From Emcibacter sp. (GTDB taxonomy: Bacteria > Pseudomonadota > Alphaproteobacteria > Sphingomonadales > Emcibacteraceae), in contig JAIOYI010000004.1 in the NCBI GenBank assembly GCA_021741205.1, forward strand, positions 151,230-215,229: a DNA stretch of 64,000 nucleotides, written 5' to 3'. Both the position numbers and the translations under genes were made by a program. Positions 9,109 through 18,720 of the stretch are shown piece after piece (positions within the stretch are counted from its first letter, which is position 1; each line of letters opens with the position of its first letter). Under the pieces are notes generated by a model. It was not told where the DNA came from, did no database searches, and was given only the letters and a program-made list of their open reading frames with translations.

Positions 9109-9183
9109 TCTCAGATAGCTTATTATTGATAGAACCCGTACAAAATTTTATAAAACTAGATAAATTCTTGTACAAAGGCGGGG

Positions 9184-9212
9184 AAGTTAGTGTTTGTAAG
9201 AACATTTGTCAA
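9184..9212 (-). promoter_or_regulatory. Candidate promoter of hpf-ptsN
   Basis: On the minus strand TTGACA (9207-9212) is a perfect -35 hexamer. It is followed after 17 bases by TAACTT (9184-9189), a weak -10. This would start transcription about 70 bases before hpf. The weak -10 limits confidence. Confidence 0.35.
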
Positions 9213-9322
9213 GCTCACACAAACTTCCGCTATAATTGAGGCTATAAATGACGTTTTTTATAACTTCAATTTTGCTGTTCTCCTTAGGAAACGCTACCTG
9301 TTTTTTTTCCTTTGGAATTATG

Positions 9323-10876
9323 TTAAAAAGCAGCATTTTTTATTCTCCTCCGTTGTATAGAGGACGGTATGTTTAAGGACTCTCTGTATTTTGCAACAGT
9401 TCGTCGAGCAATATCAACGCCTTGCGATTTCAAAATATCCACGAGTTTATCATCGGAGAGTATTTTCTTTGGTAATTCCGCATCAATCAATGACTGAATG
9501 GTATGTTTAACAGACTCGGAAGAATGACTTTCTCCACCCTCTACCGCAGAGATCCCAGTAGTGAAGAAATATTTCATTTCAAAAAGGCCACGATTGGTAG
9601 AGATATATTTGTTAGATGTCACACGACTCACGGTGCTTTCGTGCATTTCAATGGCATCGGCAATGGTTTTTAAATTTAAAGGTCTGAGATGTTGCACGCC
9701 TTTTTCAAAGAAATTTTCTTGATGTTTAACAAGCTCTGTTGAAACCTTGAGTATGGTTCTTGCCCGCTGGTCAAGAGCCTTAACGAGCCAATTTGCCGAA
9801 GCGGCACATTCGGCAAGATAGTTTTTGTCATCTTTATTTTTGGTTTTATCCTTAATTTCCATAAAATAATGGTTATTAAACAAAACTCTTGGAAGGGTTT
9901 CACTGTTTAATTCTACAATCCAGTTGCCTTGATTGTTTTTTCTGATAAAGACATCTGGGATTACAGTTTGGGAAATATTATTGCTAAAGGCATGTCCTGG
10001 TCTTGGATTAAGAGCCTGTATTTCTTCGATCATATCTTTCAGGTCTTCTGTATCAACCATACAAAGCCGAAGCAGGCTATTATAATCCCGATTAGCAAGA
10101 TAATTCAGATTATCAAGAAGTATTTCCATGGCAGGATCAAGTCTGTCATTATTGCGTTGTTGAATTTTAAGACATTCCTTGAGATCACGGGCAAATACCC
10201 CTACAGGTTCCATGGTTTGGGCAATTTCCAATATCCGTTCGATTTCATGAGGTTCGCTTCCGAACCTTTCTGCAATAAGGTCAATGCTTTCCGATAGATA
10301 ACCAGCCTCATCCAACATTCCGATAAGAAAACGAATAATATTTTTATCATCAACGCTACAGGAAATGAGATTAAGTTGTTCCAATAAATGGTCGCTTAAA
10401 GAAATATGTTCCGACAATTTATAATCAATATCTGTATCGGATGCGTCAAAATTCCCGCCGCTGCCAATCATAGATTTCGACATAAGGCCTGAATCCTCAT
10501 CAGAGGATGTGTTTTGAATATTGTCTATGGCACAGTCATTGTTAAAATCATTATCATAATTTGTATCAAGGGCAGATTCGGAATTAAGATTTTCTGATCC
10601 GGGGTTATTAAGATAATCGTCGGCAGTGGCTATAGGGGTTGCTTCTCCAAATTCATTTCCAGATTCATTTCCAGATTCGGTTGATAACTCGTATGGCTTA
10701 TCATCTGTCTTTTCACTCTCCCCTATTTCCAAAAGGGGATTCTTTTCAATCTCTTCAGCGATGAAATCCATAAGGTCCATGTTGGAATATTGCAAAAGTT
10801 TAATAGCTTGCTGCAACTGCGGCGTCATAACCAGAGATTGGGAAAGTTTTAATTCAATACGAGGTGAAACTGCCAT
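9323..10876 (-). CDS. rpoN: RNA polymerase sigma-54 factor
   Basis: A 517-residue RpoN with all regions. Region I is Gln/Leu-rich (LVMTPQLQQAIKLLQYSNMD, IEKNPLLE). An acidic region II spans about 55-150, including a long Asn/Asp/Ser-rich stretch. The core-binding region includes EPVGVFARDLKECL and ALNPRPGHAFSN. The C-terminal RpoN box region reads ARRTVAKYRESLNIPSSIQR. It directs transcription from -24/-12 promoters with AAA+ activators. It is placed between lptB upstream and hpf downstream, as is usual in alphaproteobacteria. Confidence 0.97.
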   Translation of the reverse strand: MAVSPRIELKLSQSLVMTPQLQQAIKLLQYSNMDLMDFIAEEIEKNPLLEIGESEKTDDKPYELSTESGNESGNEFGEATPIATADDYLNNPGSENLNSESALDTNYDNDFNNDCAIDNIQNTSSDEDSGLMSKSMIGSGGNFDASDTDIDYKLSEHISLSDHLLEQLNLISCSVDDKNIIRFLIGMLDEAGYLSESIDLIAERFGSEPHEIERILEIAQTMEPVGVFARDLKECLKIQQRNNDRLDPAMEILLDNLNYLANRDYNSLLRLCMVDTEDLKDMIEEIQALNPRPGHAFSNNISQTVIPDVFIRKNNQGNWIVELNSETLPRVLFNNHYFMEIKDKTKNKDDKNYLAECAASANWLVKALDQRARTILKVSTELVKHQENFFEKGVQHLRPLNLKTIADAIEMHESTVSRVTSNKYISTNRGLFEMKYFFTTGISAVEGGESHSSESVKHTIQSLIDAELPKKILSDDKLVDILKSQGVDIARRTVAKYRESLNIPSSIQRRRIKNAAF

Positions 10877-10890
10877 ATTTTTTATCCGCT

Positions 10891-11673
10891 TTATAAGCTA
10901 AAGCTGTTTCCTAAATATACCCGCCGTACGTCCTCATTGGCGACGATTTCTTTTGGTGTTCCAGACATCAATACCTGTCCATCATATATTATGTATGCCC
11001 TGTCAATAATATCAAGTGTTTCACGAACATTGTGATCGGTGATTAAGACACCAATCCCACGGTCTTTGAGTTGTGAAACCAGATTACGAATGTCAGAAAT
11101 TGCAATAGGATCAATACCGGCAAAGGGCTCATCCAATAAAATAAAGCTCGGTCTGGTGGCGAGTGCACGGGCTATTTCTACTCGCCTGCGTTCCCCACCC
11201 GATAATGCCAGTGCCGAGGCATGCCTGATATGGGTAATGGAAAATTCATTGAGGAGACTTTCTAGCATTTCCTCTCTTGCTTTTTTGTTTGGCTCGCACA
11301 GTTCCAATATGGCCCAGATATTTTCTTCTACAGTCAGACCCCTAAAAATCGAGGCTTCCTGAGGCAAATAACCAATACCAAGTCTTGCCCTTCTATACAT
11401 GGGAAGGCGGGTGATATCATGACCATCCAACAATATACGTCCCGTATCTGGCTCAATTAGCCCAATCATGGAATAAAAGGTCGTTGTTTTACCAGCACCA
11501 TTAGGGCCGAGCAAGCCAACGACTTCACCTTTTTCCACTTTAAGGCTGACACCTTTCAGTACAGGGCGCTTGCGAAATGTTTTTTCCACGGCGTCAATCA
11601 CAAGGCCAGAGCCTAATTGCGGCGCTGTCTCGGTTGCAATATCTTGGAGTAGTGATGCTTGTTTTTGGTTCAT
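10891..11673 (-). CDS. lptB: LPS export ABC transporter ATP-binding protein
   Basis: A 260-residue ABC ATPase with Walker [16 protein letters not shown]-loop [18 protein letters not shown], signature [16 protein letters not shown], Walker [14 protein letters not shown] and H-loop [13 protein letters not shown]. The LptB-typical EASIFRxLTVEEN sequence and its place next to lptA, lptC and rpoN identify it. It powers LPS extraction from the inner membrane with LptFG, which are not in the window. rpoN starts 14 bases after its stop. Confidence 0.97.
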   Translation of the reverse strand: MNQKQASLLQDIATETAPQLGSGLVIDAVEKTFRKRPVLKGVSLKVEKGEVVGLLGPNGAGKTTTFYSMIGLIEPDTGRILLDGHDITRLPMYRRARLGIGYLPQEASIFRGLTVEENIWAILELCEPNKKAREEMLESLLNEFSITHIRHASALALSGGERRRVEIARALATRPSFILLDEPFAGIDPIAISDIRNLVSQLKDRGIGVLITDHNVRETLDIIDRAYIIYDGQVLMSGTPKEIVANEDVRRVYLGNSFSL

Positions 11674-11767
11674 ATCTTATTTTACTGTATAAATGTTAAT
11701 AGACTACTGCCAAATTTCATTTAAGAGACTTTTTTTTAAATAAATAGAGCCCTGAAGATTGTCTTAT

Positions 11768-12337
11768 TTATTTTTTCTCTGGTAGCGTGAACTGTCCTTT
11801 TACGCGGTTGTTGTTTTTTGCACTTCCTTCAATAGTAATGAGGCCTGAATCCAAATTATAAATCAGTTTTTTACCAGTCACTTCTCCGTCACTTCTTTTT
11901 AAAATGACTTTTCCGCCAAGGGTAATAATCTTATCGGTGAAATCATAAATACCCCACGTGGAGTCGATGGCTTCAGTTTTTGTCGTTAAATGAACACTGC
12001 CCGAGGCATCAATACGATTGATGGAAGATTTTGTATTTTCCTCAGTTTGATAGAAAACGGTTACCCGATCTGCGGTGAGCAAAAGATCCTTTTGACTAAT
12101 GGCAACGTTTCCCACAAATACAACAATATCTTTACGTAAATTGGCCTCTAGTTCATCGGCGCTTATCTCCACATCTTTGCTGAGATCGACAGATTCCTTT
12201 GTCTCAAGTTTTATTGGTGTTGTATTTTCTGTTTGAGCGTTTGTGGCTATAGGAAGCATAAGGATTGCGATAATTAAACCCGCTCCGAGCTTAGATAAGA
12301 CCATAGTTTTTTTCATTTGTTTATATATGACCAACAT
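11768..12337 (-). CDS. lptA: LPS transport periplasmic protein LptA
   Basis: A protein of about 190 residues with a signal peptide (LGAGLIIAILMLPIATNAQ) followed by one OstA-like LptA domain (VEISADELEANLRKDIVVFV, then LTADRVTVFY). It forms the periplasmic bridge that carries LPS from LptBFGC to LptD. The frame is open back to a TTG at 12352. ATG at 12337 is chosen because GGA lies 7 bases upstream, and ATG at 12316 is also possible. It lies between lptC and lptB. Confidence 0.9.
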   Translation of the reverse strand: MLVIYKQMKKTMVLSKLGAGLIIAILMLPIATNAQTENTTPIKLETKESVDLSKDVEISADELEANLRKDIVVFVGNVAISQKDLLLTADRVTVFYQTEENTKSSINRIDASGSVHLTTKTEAIDSTWGIYDFTDKIITLGGKVILKRSDGEVTGKKLIYNLDSGLITIEGSAKNNNRVKGQFTLPEKK

Positions 12338-12364
12338 TAATATTCCGTTCAAGGGTTAAATGAC

Positions 12365-13066
12365 TTACTCAGTCTCAGGCTTAGATAAATTAATTTGTTT
12401 TTCGGGGTCAAAGTGTAATTTGACATGTTTTTTAAGACGGATAATTTCTTGATCTACATCCACATGAAACTTGTCAGCCTTGAATGTGCCAAACGGGACC
12501 TTTCCCGCAACACCATTTTCACCCGTGGCAATTTTCTCATTGATGAGAAATACAGCCTGTTCCGTTGTCAGGCTAAAGTCGTTATCGGTTACAATATTAA
12601 TCTTGCCATCAAGTGTTATTTCCTGTGCCTTCGCATCAAGCATTCCGCTAGAGGCTTCGACTTTGATGGCCGTGCCATCCCGCATGGACATAAGGGCAAG
12701 AAGATTCTTCAAATAATAGTCCTTGTCATCATTATTTTTACGAAAAGCAGTTTCCGCAGAAATATTGACAGGATTATTATATTTATCAATACCCACATAG
12801 CGTGGTTTGGTTAATTTGGCGTTTTCATCCCGTTCGTCCAGCCGATCAATGGCAAGGGTAAAGCTACCCTCTTTGCTGTTGATAACAGGCCATAAAACGA
12901 GAGCGGAAAAGATTATGACGGTAAAGACGGGCATGAATTTTTTATATAGACTGATGCGACTTACCTCACGTTGCATCTGCCGATAGGTGACGGTGGTTGC
13001 CGGTAACAGATTGCTGAGATGACCAGTAGCATTATCGTGCGATTTAAATTTTTTGTCCTTTGTCAC
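12365..13066 (-). CDS. lptC: LPS export protein LptC
   Basis: A 233-residue bitopic protein starting at GTG, with GGA about 8 bases upstream. A cytoplasmic N-terminus of about 40 residues is followed by one membrane segment (FTVIIFSALVLWPVI) and a periplasmic LptC beta-jellyroll (KPRYVGIDKYNNPVNISAET, GMLDAKAQEITLDGKI, GTFKADKFHVDVD). It links LptBFG to LptA. It sits directly upstream of lptA and downstream of rnd. Confidence 0.93.
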   Translation of the reverse strand: MTKDKKFKSHDNATGHLSNLLPATTVTYRQMQREVSRISLYKKFMPVFTVIIFSALVLWPVINSKEGSFTLAIDRLDERDENAKLTKPRYVGIDKYNNPVNISAETAFRKNNDDKDYYLKNLLALMSMRDGTAIKVEASSGMLDAKAQEITLDGKINIVTDNDFSLTTEQAVFLINEKIATGENGVAGKVPFGTFKADKFHVDVDQEIIRLKKHVKLHFDPEKQINLSKPETE

Positions 13067-13170
13067 AGAATAATCCAGTTATGTTACATTAATCTCTGAT
13101 TTTTACGTCATAAAGATTACGATAAGCCTATTATAGATGTAATAATTTATAGTAATCATTCAAGGGCATT

Positions 13171-13785
13171 TTAACTATGCGAGAAAATATCCTGATCATC
13201 CCATCCTAATAAATCAAGTTCGGCACGGCTTGGTATGAAATCAAAACAGGATTTTGCAAGTTCCATTCGGCCGGATCGTTCCAGCATAACATTCAATCGG
13301 TTTACGAGTTTATGCAGATATAAGACGTCCGATGCGGCATAGTCCAATTGTTCCTGAGATAGTTCATCAGCGCCCCAATCAGAGCTTTGTTGTTTTTTGG
13401 AAAGGTCAACGCCAATCAATTCTGCACATAAATCTTTTAAGCCATGTCGGTCGGTATAGGTGCGCACAAGACGGGATGCAATTTTGGTGCAATAAATGGA
13501 ACGAACCCTAGTGTTGAGATGCTTATTCAGTGTAGCCACATCAAATCTTGCATAATGAAAAATTTTAATCAGATGATGATCTTCCAACAGTGCCTTTAGA
13601 TTGGGGGCTTTGATAGGGCCTTGTTTAATTTGGACAAGATGAGCGCTGCCATTTCCGCTAGATAATTGAACCAGACATAATCTATCCCTATGGGGATTAA
13701 GTCCCATGGTTTCTGTATCAATAGCAACGGATCCTGTAAATTTTACATTATCAGGTAAATCGCCACGGTGAAATTCAATGGACAT
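13171..13785 (-). CDS. rnd: Ribonuclease D, short form
   Basis: A 204-residue DEDDy 3'-5' exoribonuclease: Exo I AIDTETMGLNPHRDRL, Exo II IFHYARFDVATL and Exo III DYAASDVLYLHKL with the catalytic Tyr. It lacks the C-terminal HRDC domains of enteric RNase D, as is usual in alphaproteobacterial versions next to lptC. It trims tRNA and small RNA 3' ends. AGGGAAG is correctly spaced before the ATG. Confidence 0.93.
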   Translation of the reverse strand: MSIEFHRGDLPDNVKFTGSVAIDTETMGLNPHRDRLCLVQLSSGNGSAHLVQIKQGPIKAPNLKALLEDHHLIKIFHYARFDVATLNKHLNTRVRSIYCTKIASRLVRTYTDRHGLKDLCAELIGVDLSKKQQSSDWGADELSQEQLDYAASDVLYLHKLVNRLNVMLERSGRMELAKSCFDFIPSRAELDLLGWDDQDIFSHS

Positions 13786-13891
13786 AGGCTTCCCTTTTTT
13801 AAATGACTTATGTTGTGTGTTAGATGAATTATATCGTTAAGTAACCATAACAGGCAACCACTATCCCAGTATGATGTAAAATAAACGAATT

Positions 13892-14116
13892 TTACTTATA
13901 TTTTTTTTCCAAATATTCAGCAAAATTGTCAAATTCAGGATTTCTAAGGGATAAAGCCATATAGCGTAATTTTGGGATAAAGCAGCGATCGACACAGTTC
14001 TTAATATTTTCACAGTTGTCTGCTTCTTCACATGTAATGAACTTTTTGACGGCCTCATCTAAATGACCATTTTGTAATGATAATAGTATGTCCTTGCTGA
14101 TTATTGATTTTCTCAT
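13892..14116 (-). CDS. Small cysteine-containing protein of unknown function
   Basis: A 74-residue open frame with no recognised family. It has Cys29, Cys35, Cys41 and Cys45 (C-X5-C-X5-C-X3-C) inside a mostly helical, charged sequence (SLQNGHLDEAVKKFI, NFAEYLEKKYK). The cysteine group could bind a metal or form disulfides, but no signal peptide is seen. A GGAAGTGG stretch lies upstream of the ATG. It lies alone between aroC and rnd. It could be a genuine small regulator or a chance frame. Confidence 0.5.
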   Translation of the reverse strand: MRKSIISKDILLSLQNGHLDEAVKKFITCEEADNCENIKNCVDRCFIPKLRYMALSLRNPEFDNFAEYLEKKYK

Positions 14117-14236
14117 TAACTGGCCACTTCCAGCAGATAATATTGAAATAATAGTCCCCCTATTTTAAGATATATAGCTATTGAGTTTCAATGATTTTGA
14201 TCAAGATGTGGGTGATTGTGGGATAGATAATTTAAT

Positions 14237-14254
14237 CCCCTTGAAAATAAGGGG
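14237..14254. terminator. Hairpin after aroC
   Basis: CCCCTT and AAGGGG form a 6-bp stem with a 6-base loop immediately after the aroC stop. The T-run follows on the plus side (TTTT), while the minus side has only ATTAAATT. It is therefore a moderate candidate for ending aroC transcription. Confidence 0.45.
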
Positions 14255-14256
14255 TT

Positions 14257-15330
14257 TTAGCCCTGCTGGCCACGGTGGAGCAGGATATGATCAGCAAGAA
14301 CACAGGCCATCATGGCTTCACCCACGGGAACCGCACGAATACCAACGCAGGGGTCATGTCGTCCCTTTGTAATGATTTCGGTATCCTCGCCAAATTTATC
14401 CACGGTTCTTCTAGGGTTAAGAATTGATGATGTGGGCTTGACCGCAAAACGGCAAATAATGTCTTCGCCTGTGCTGATGCCGCCCAGAATGCCGCCTGCA
14501 TGGTTGCTATAAAAGGCGGGGTTGTTATTATCATCTCGATACATTTCATCGGCATTTTCTTCACCGCTGAGGCGGGCTGCATTAAAACCCTCACCGATTT
14601 CAACGCCCTTGACCGCATTAATGCTCATCATTGCCGCCGCAAGATCGCTATCGAGTTTGCCGTAAATAGGGGCGCCAATTCCAGCGGGTAAACCCATAGC
14701 ATGCACCTCGATAATAGCCCCAATGGAGCTGCCCTTTTTACGGATGTCATCAAGATAACGCTCCCACACTGGAACCATAGCCTTATCAGGACACCAAAAG
14801 GGGTTGTTGTTCACCTCTGCCCAGTCCCAATTATCCCGATTTATGGCATGCTCACCCACCTGAATCAAGGCTCCCTTGATTTGAATATCGCCCCCTAAAA
14901 TTTTTCGGGCAATGGCGCCTGCGGCAACACGGCTTGCGGTTTCTCTTGCTGATGAGCGACCGCCGCCCCGATAATCACGGATACCATATTTTTCCATATA
15001 GGTATAATCCGCATGCCCTGGGCGGTATTTATCTTTAATATCGCCGTAATCCTTTGATCTTTGATCGGTATTTTCAATCATAAGGCTAATGGGTGTGCCG
15101 GTGGTAAGTCCTTCGAATGTGCCAGACAAGATTTTTACCTGATCGGCTTCTTGTCTTTGGGTCATAAAACGATTTTGCCCAGGTTTCCTCTTGTCCAGAT
15201 AGGTTTGAATATCGGCCTCACAAATGGGGAGCAGAGAAGGCGTGCCATCAATGACGCAGCCGATGGCAGGTCCATGGCTTTCTCCCCAAGTGGTAACGCG
15301 GAAGATATGGCCAAAGCTGTTATGAGACAT
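14257..15330 (-). CDS. aroC: Chorismate synthase
   Basis: A 357-residue enzyme of full length that converts 5-enolpyruvylshikimate-3-phosphate to chorismate with reduced FMN. Motifs are [20 protein letters not shown] at the N-terminus, [20 protein letters not shown] near 105, [19 protein letters not shown], and [18 protein letters not shown] near the C-terminus. Its product feeds the PabBC enzyme encoded at 2.2-4.1 kb as well as the aromatic amino acids. It starts 27 bases after the fabI stop on the same strand, so the two may be cotranscribed. Confidence 0.97.
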   Translation of the reverse strand: MSHNSFGHIFRVTTWGESHGPAIGCVIDGTPSLLPICEADIQTYLDKRKPGQNRFMTQRQEADQVKILSGTFEGLTTGTPISLMIENTDQRSKDYGDIKDKYRPGHADYTYMEKYGIRDYRGGGRSSARETASRVAAGAIARKILGGDIQIKGALIQVGEHAINRDNWDWAEVNNNPFWCPDKAMVPVWERYLDDIRKKGSSIGAIIEVHAMGLPAGIGAPIYGKLDSDLAAAMMSINAVKGVEIGEGFNAARLSGEENADEMYRDDNNNPAFYSNHAGGILGGISTGEDIICRFAVKPTSSILNPRRTVDKFGEDTEIITKGRHDPCVGIRAVPVGEAMMACVLADHILLHRGQQG

Positions 15331-15357
15331 ATAAAATTATTCCTGCTTTTTTATCTT

Positions 15358-16170
15358 TTAAACAAGACTGATATCGGGAGAATCTTCCCGTTTCATGCCC
15401 ATAATATTATAGCCGCTGTCTACATGGTGATTTTCACCCGTAACGCCACTGGAAAGATCACTAATAAGATAAACGCCACTATTGCCCACCTCATCAATCG
15501 TCACATTGCGACCGAGCGGAGAATTCAGTTCATTCCATTTTAAAATATAACGAAAATCCCCAATGCCAGATGCTGCAAGGGTTTTAATAGGCCCTGCTGA
15601 GATGCTGTTAACACGGATATTTTTGGGACCCAAGTCACGGGCAAGATATTTGACGCTCATTTCAAGGGCAGCCTTGGCAACCCCCATGATATTATAATGA
15701 GGAATAACCTTTTCAGCCCCATAATAACTGAGTGTTATCATGCTGCCGCCGTCGGTCATAAGCCGTTCGGCACGCCGTGCAATGGCTGTAAAGCTGTAAC
15801 AGGAAATATTCAGGCTTATGGCAAAATTTTCTGGTGTTGTGTCGATATAACGACCGGTAAGCTCCGTTTTCTCGGAATAGGCAATGGCATGAATGAGAAA
15901 ATCTATTTTTCCCCAACGCTTTTCCAATTCATTAAATACCGCGTCAATAGAGGCGCCGTCCGTCACATCACAGGGTAAAATAATGTCAGAACCAATTGAT
16001 TCCGCAAGGGGACGCACCCTTTTTCCCAAGGCATCTCCTTGATAGGTAAAAGCAATTTCAGCTCCTTGCTCGGCAGCCTTGCGGGCAATTCCCCAAGCAA
16101 TGGAACGATTATTTGCAACACCCATGACAATGCCACGTTTTCCGGCAAGAAGACCATTTTTTTTTGTCAT
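15358..16170 (-). CDS. fabI: Enoyl-[acyl-carrier-protein] reductase (NADH)
   Basis: A 270-residue divergent short-chain dehydrogenase of the FabI type. It has the nucleotide-binding start GKRGIVMGVANNRSIAWGIA and the catalytic Tyr-X6-Lys arrangement in YYGAEKVIPHYNIMGVAKAA. The substrate region is ISAGPIKTLAASGIGDF and the C-terminus GENHHVDSGYNIMGM. It performs the last reduction of fatty acid elongation. The start has GAGGAAA at good spacing. Confidence 0.96.
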   Translation of the reverse strand: MTKKNGLLAGKRGIVMGVANNRSIAWGIARKAAEQGAEIAFTYQGDALGKRVRPLAESIGSDIILPCDVTDGASIDAVFNELEKRWGKIDFLIHAIAYSEKTELTGRYIDTTPENFAISLNISCYSFTAIARRAERLMTDGGSMITLSYYGAEKVIPHYNIMGVAKAALEMSVKYLARDLGPKNIRVNSISAGPIKTLAASGIGDFRYILKWNELNSPLGRNVTIDEVGNSGVYLISDLSSGVTGENHHVDSGYNIMGMKREDSPDISLV

Positions 16171-16255
16171 TATATTTCCTCAAAGACGTTATTTAGGATG
16201 GCAGTTGTACTGATCCTATAATTTTTAATATATCCTACACATTTTTGCATTTAAT

Positions 16256-17119
16256 TCAATCACTTGCATTGCCTTTTACCATATTTCTTAGTCTTTGATG
16301 ATAAAGTGCCGCATTCACCTCGGCTCCTAAAATATAGGAAGCCCCAATAAAATAAAAGAACATGAGGGCTATGATAGCTCCTGCAAGACTGCCGTATGTT
16401 ACATCATAATTACCAAAATATTTCAAATACATAGAAAAACCGCCACCCACAATAAGCCATAGGATAAGTGTCGTAAGGGCCCCCGCAATAATGGGAGTTG
16501 GTATTTCGAGTTTTCGGGGTTTTAAGATATAATAGGACAGACTTAATGCTCCGAAAATTAGGCTGATACTAATGGAAAGACGAACCAAATTCCAGATAAG
16601 TTTCCAGTTTGTTTCTAGAGGGATATAGCTGATGAGTATTTTCCATGCCAAAGGTCCAAGAACCAATATGGTCATGCCAATGATTATACTGCTTGCGGAT
16701 AATATGACCAGAAGCAACCCTTCGGCACGTCTCCTGAGGAATGGGCGGCGGCTTACGGTGCCAAAGGATCGAACAATGGCAAGTCTTGCCGCATCAATGG
16801 CAGAGGAGGACACCCATATGGCGCCCAAAATACTAAAGGTCATAATACCCTTGCCTGTGGTCGTGATCATTTTTTCTATGGGACCCTTTAGAACATTACC
16901 CACGTCGGTTGGCATATGGTCAAACATTTGCTCAAGTGCATGGGTTCCAGCCTCGGACTGGCCAAAAAATCCCGCAAGTGAAACCAGAAAAATTATAAAA
17001 GGAAAAAGGGCAAGCATCGTAAGAAAGGCCAAATATCCTGCCATAACCATGCCATCATGCTTGATGAAATTGGTTATCGCTTCCAAAAAATATTTGAATT
17101 TATGTAATCTCTGCTTCAT
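16256..17119 (-). CDS. YihY/BrkB family inner membrane protein
   Basis: A 287-residue protein with about six hydrophobic segments (AFLTMLALFPFIIFLVSLAG, LVILSASSIIIGMTILVLG, LVRLSISISLIFGALSLSY, TTLILWLIVGGGF, AGAIIALMFFYFIGASYILG). The family hallmark YGSLAGAIIALMFFYFIGAS and ILGAEVNAAL near the C-terminus identify the YihY/virulence factor BrkB family, formerly misnamed RNase BN. The molecular role is not established. It is 14 bases downstream of the DnaJ-family gene. Confidence 0.9.
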   Translation of the reverse strand: MKQRLHKFKYFLEAITNFIKHDGMVMAGYLAFLTMLALFPFIIFLVSLAGFFGQSEAGTHALEQMFDHMPTDVGNVLKGPIEKMITTTGKGIMTFSILGAIWVSSSAIDAARLAIVRSFGTVSRRPFLRRRAEGLLLVILSASSIIIGMTILVLGPLAWKILISYIPLETNWKLIWNLVRLSISISLIFGALSLSYYILKPRKLEIPTPIIAGALTTLILWLIVGGGFSMYLKYFGNYDVTYGSLAGAIIALMFFYFIGASYILGAEVNAALYHQRLRNMVKGNASD

Positions 17120-17133
17120 AAAATCAATAGCCC

Positions 17134-18036
17134 TTATGCCATATGGGTTCGGACATTTTGTGTTTTATGCTTTGCCCATTTCTTGATGGCAGTTTCAAGT
17201 TCTTCGTCTGGGTCTTGGGGTAACATGATCTGAAGCTTAACGTATTGATCACCCTTCTCCTTGCTTTTTGGATCCAAGGCGCCCTTAGCCTTTAGACGTA
17301 ATATGCGCCCCGAGCTTGATCCCTTTGGTATGGTCATGGTTACCTTGCCGTCAATGGTTGGGATATTGACTTTTTCGCCCAATACCGCCTCTTCGAGGGT
17401 GATGGGTAAATCCATATGAATGTCATTACCTTCACAGCGAAAATAGGCATGAGGTCTTATGGATATTTCTATTAGCGCATCACCAGCAGGTCCACCTGCC
17501 ATGCCACCTCCACCTTGTCCTTTGAGTCGGATTTTCTGACCTTCTTTGACATTTTCAGGAATTGTGACGTTGAGATTTTTGTTATTTTCTAGGGTAAGTG
17601 ATTTCTTGCCTCCCTTGACGGCATCAAGAAAATCAACCTTAAGCCGGTAAGTGATATCCTGCCCTTTTTGTTGGCGAGGTTGCCGTTGTCGCCGACTGCC
17701 CCCAAAAATTGAGGCAAAAATTTCTTCTGGATCAAAACCATCACCAAATTGCCCTGCGCCAGGGTGGGAGCCACCTGATCGTGGATGAAACCCACCGCCT
17801 GCGAATCCTTTCTCCGATCCATCGGGGTTAATTTCACCCCTGTCATAACGGGCGCGCAATTCTGGATCACGCAACAAACCATAGGCTGCTGAAACTTCTT
17901 TGAATTTTTCCGCAATTTCTTCATTTCCCGCATTGCTATCGGGATGAAGCTCTTTGGCGAGCTTACGATAGGTTTTTTTCAGTTCCGCATCAGTTGCCGA
18001 TTTGGGAACGCCTAATACACTATAGGGATCTCTCAT
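17134..18036 (-). CDS. DnaJ-family cochaperone (CbpA-like)
   Basis: A 300-residue protein with an N-terminal J domain (DPYSVLGVPKSATDAELKKT, HPD motif in KELHPDSNAG). A Gly/Phe-rich linker at about 75-115 includes FDPEEIFASIFGG, and two DnaJ C-terminal beta domains follow (DITYRLKVDFLDAVKGGKKS, PITLEEAVLGEKVNIPTIDG). The zinc-finger of true DnaJ is absent, so it is a type II/CbpA-like partner of DnaK. Confidence 0.92.
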   Translation of the reverse strand: MRDPYSVLGVPKSATDAELKKTYRKLAKELHPDSNAGNEEIAEKFKEVSAAYGLLRDPELRARYDRGEINPDGSEKGFAGGGFHPRSGGSHPGAGQFGDGFDPEEIFASIFGGSRRQRQPRQQKGQDITYRLKVDFLDAVKGGKKSLTLENNKNLNVTIPENVKEGQKIRLKGQGGGGMAGGPAGDALIEISIRPHAYFRCEGNDIHMDLPITLEEAVLGEKVNIPTIDGKVTMTIPKGSSSGRILRLKAKGALDPKSKEKGDQYVKLQIMLPQDPDEELETAIKKWAKHKTQNVRTHMA

Positions 18037-18064
18037 AATGTTAAATCAATCTAATTTATTATTT

Positions 18065-18106
18065 CTGTTATTATATTGTTATTGACTGTTATTATATTGT
18101 TATTGA
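18065..18106. repeat. 21-bp tandem repeat, two copies
   Basis: The unit CTGTTATTATATTGTTATTGA occurs twice head to tail with no mismatch. The array lies between two minus-strand genes, and its right end covers the stop codon of the glycine-zipper lipoprotein gene. Confidence 0.85.
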
Positions 18107-18597
18107 GTGGCAATTTTCCAAGTCCCATCTGGTTGACGACAGGCTGTGCCATAAGCGGTTTCTGTTTTGCCTCCGACCGTTACGGTTTGTTGATATTCCC
18201 TGCAATATTCGTCTTTGGCGCTTGTATAGGCAGGTTGCGGGGTAATGGTGCCCGAATTTCCACTGTCGGGGTTATGCCAAGTCGACAGCTGACCAGATTG
18301 ACTTTTTTCTAGTGAATATTGGGTTTGCTGTTGCATGGCTTGTCTATCGGCCTTATCCAATGATTTTCCGATTTCACTACCAATATAGGCACCAGCTAAT
18401 GTTCCTGCGGCAACGGCGATGACTTTGCCTGTACCGCCGCCCTTTCCACCAATAGCCGATCCAACAACAGCGCCGCCAATAGCGCCAAGCAATGTTCCTG
18501 ATTCTTGCTTAGTACAGGAAGCAAGCGGCATTGAAAGGCTAATGATCAAAGATGTTGCAACCAATGTTCTTGGTATCGCTATATTAAATACTGACAT
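18100..18597 (-). CDS. Glycine-zipper outer membrane lipoprotein (17 kDa antigen-like)
   Basis: The start at 18597 is chosen because AAGGAA precedes it by 7 bases; the frame is open further upstream to 18654. The product of 165 residues has a lipobox (MPLASCT near residue 28) and a glycine-zipper stretch (GTLLGAIGGAVVGSAIGGKG, then GTLAGAYIGSEIGKSLD). A C-terminal domain contains EYCREYQQTVTVGGKTETAY and ACRQPDGTWKI, as in RT0821/Lpp0805-type surface antigens. It probably sits in the outer membrane; its function is unclear. Confidence 0.85.
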   Translation of the reverse strand: MSVFNIAIPRTLVATSLIISLSMPLASCTKQESGTLLGAIGGAVVGSAIGGKGGGTGKVIAVAAGTLAGAYIGSEIGKSLDKADRQAMQQQTQYSLEKSQSGQLSTWHNPDSGNSGTITPQPAYTSAKDEYCREYQQTVTVGGKTETAYGTACRQPDGTWKIATQ

Positions 18598-18720
18598 ATC
18601 AATTCCTTTTAATTCTATAGATTGTATTCTAACCATATTTTGATTATATAACATTCTTACATTAATACCATATTCTAATCATAAATTTAGATGATTATAC
18701 AACATGATAAAGGTAAAAAA

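Noticed and set aside
9290..9322. Terminator after rpoN
   Set aside because: The AGGAAA/TTTCCT stem has a long loop and no T run on the minus strand after it.
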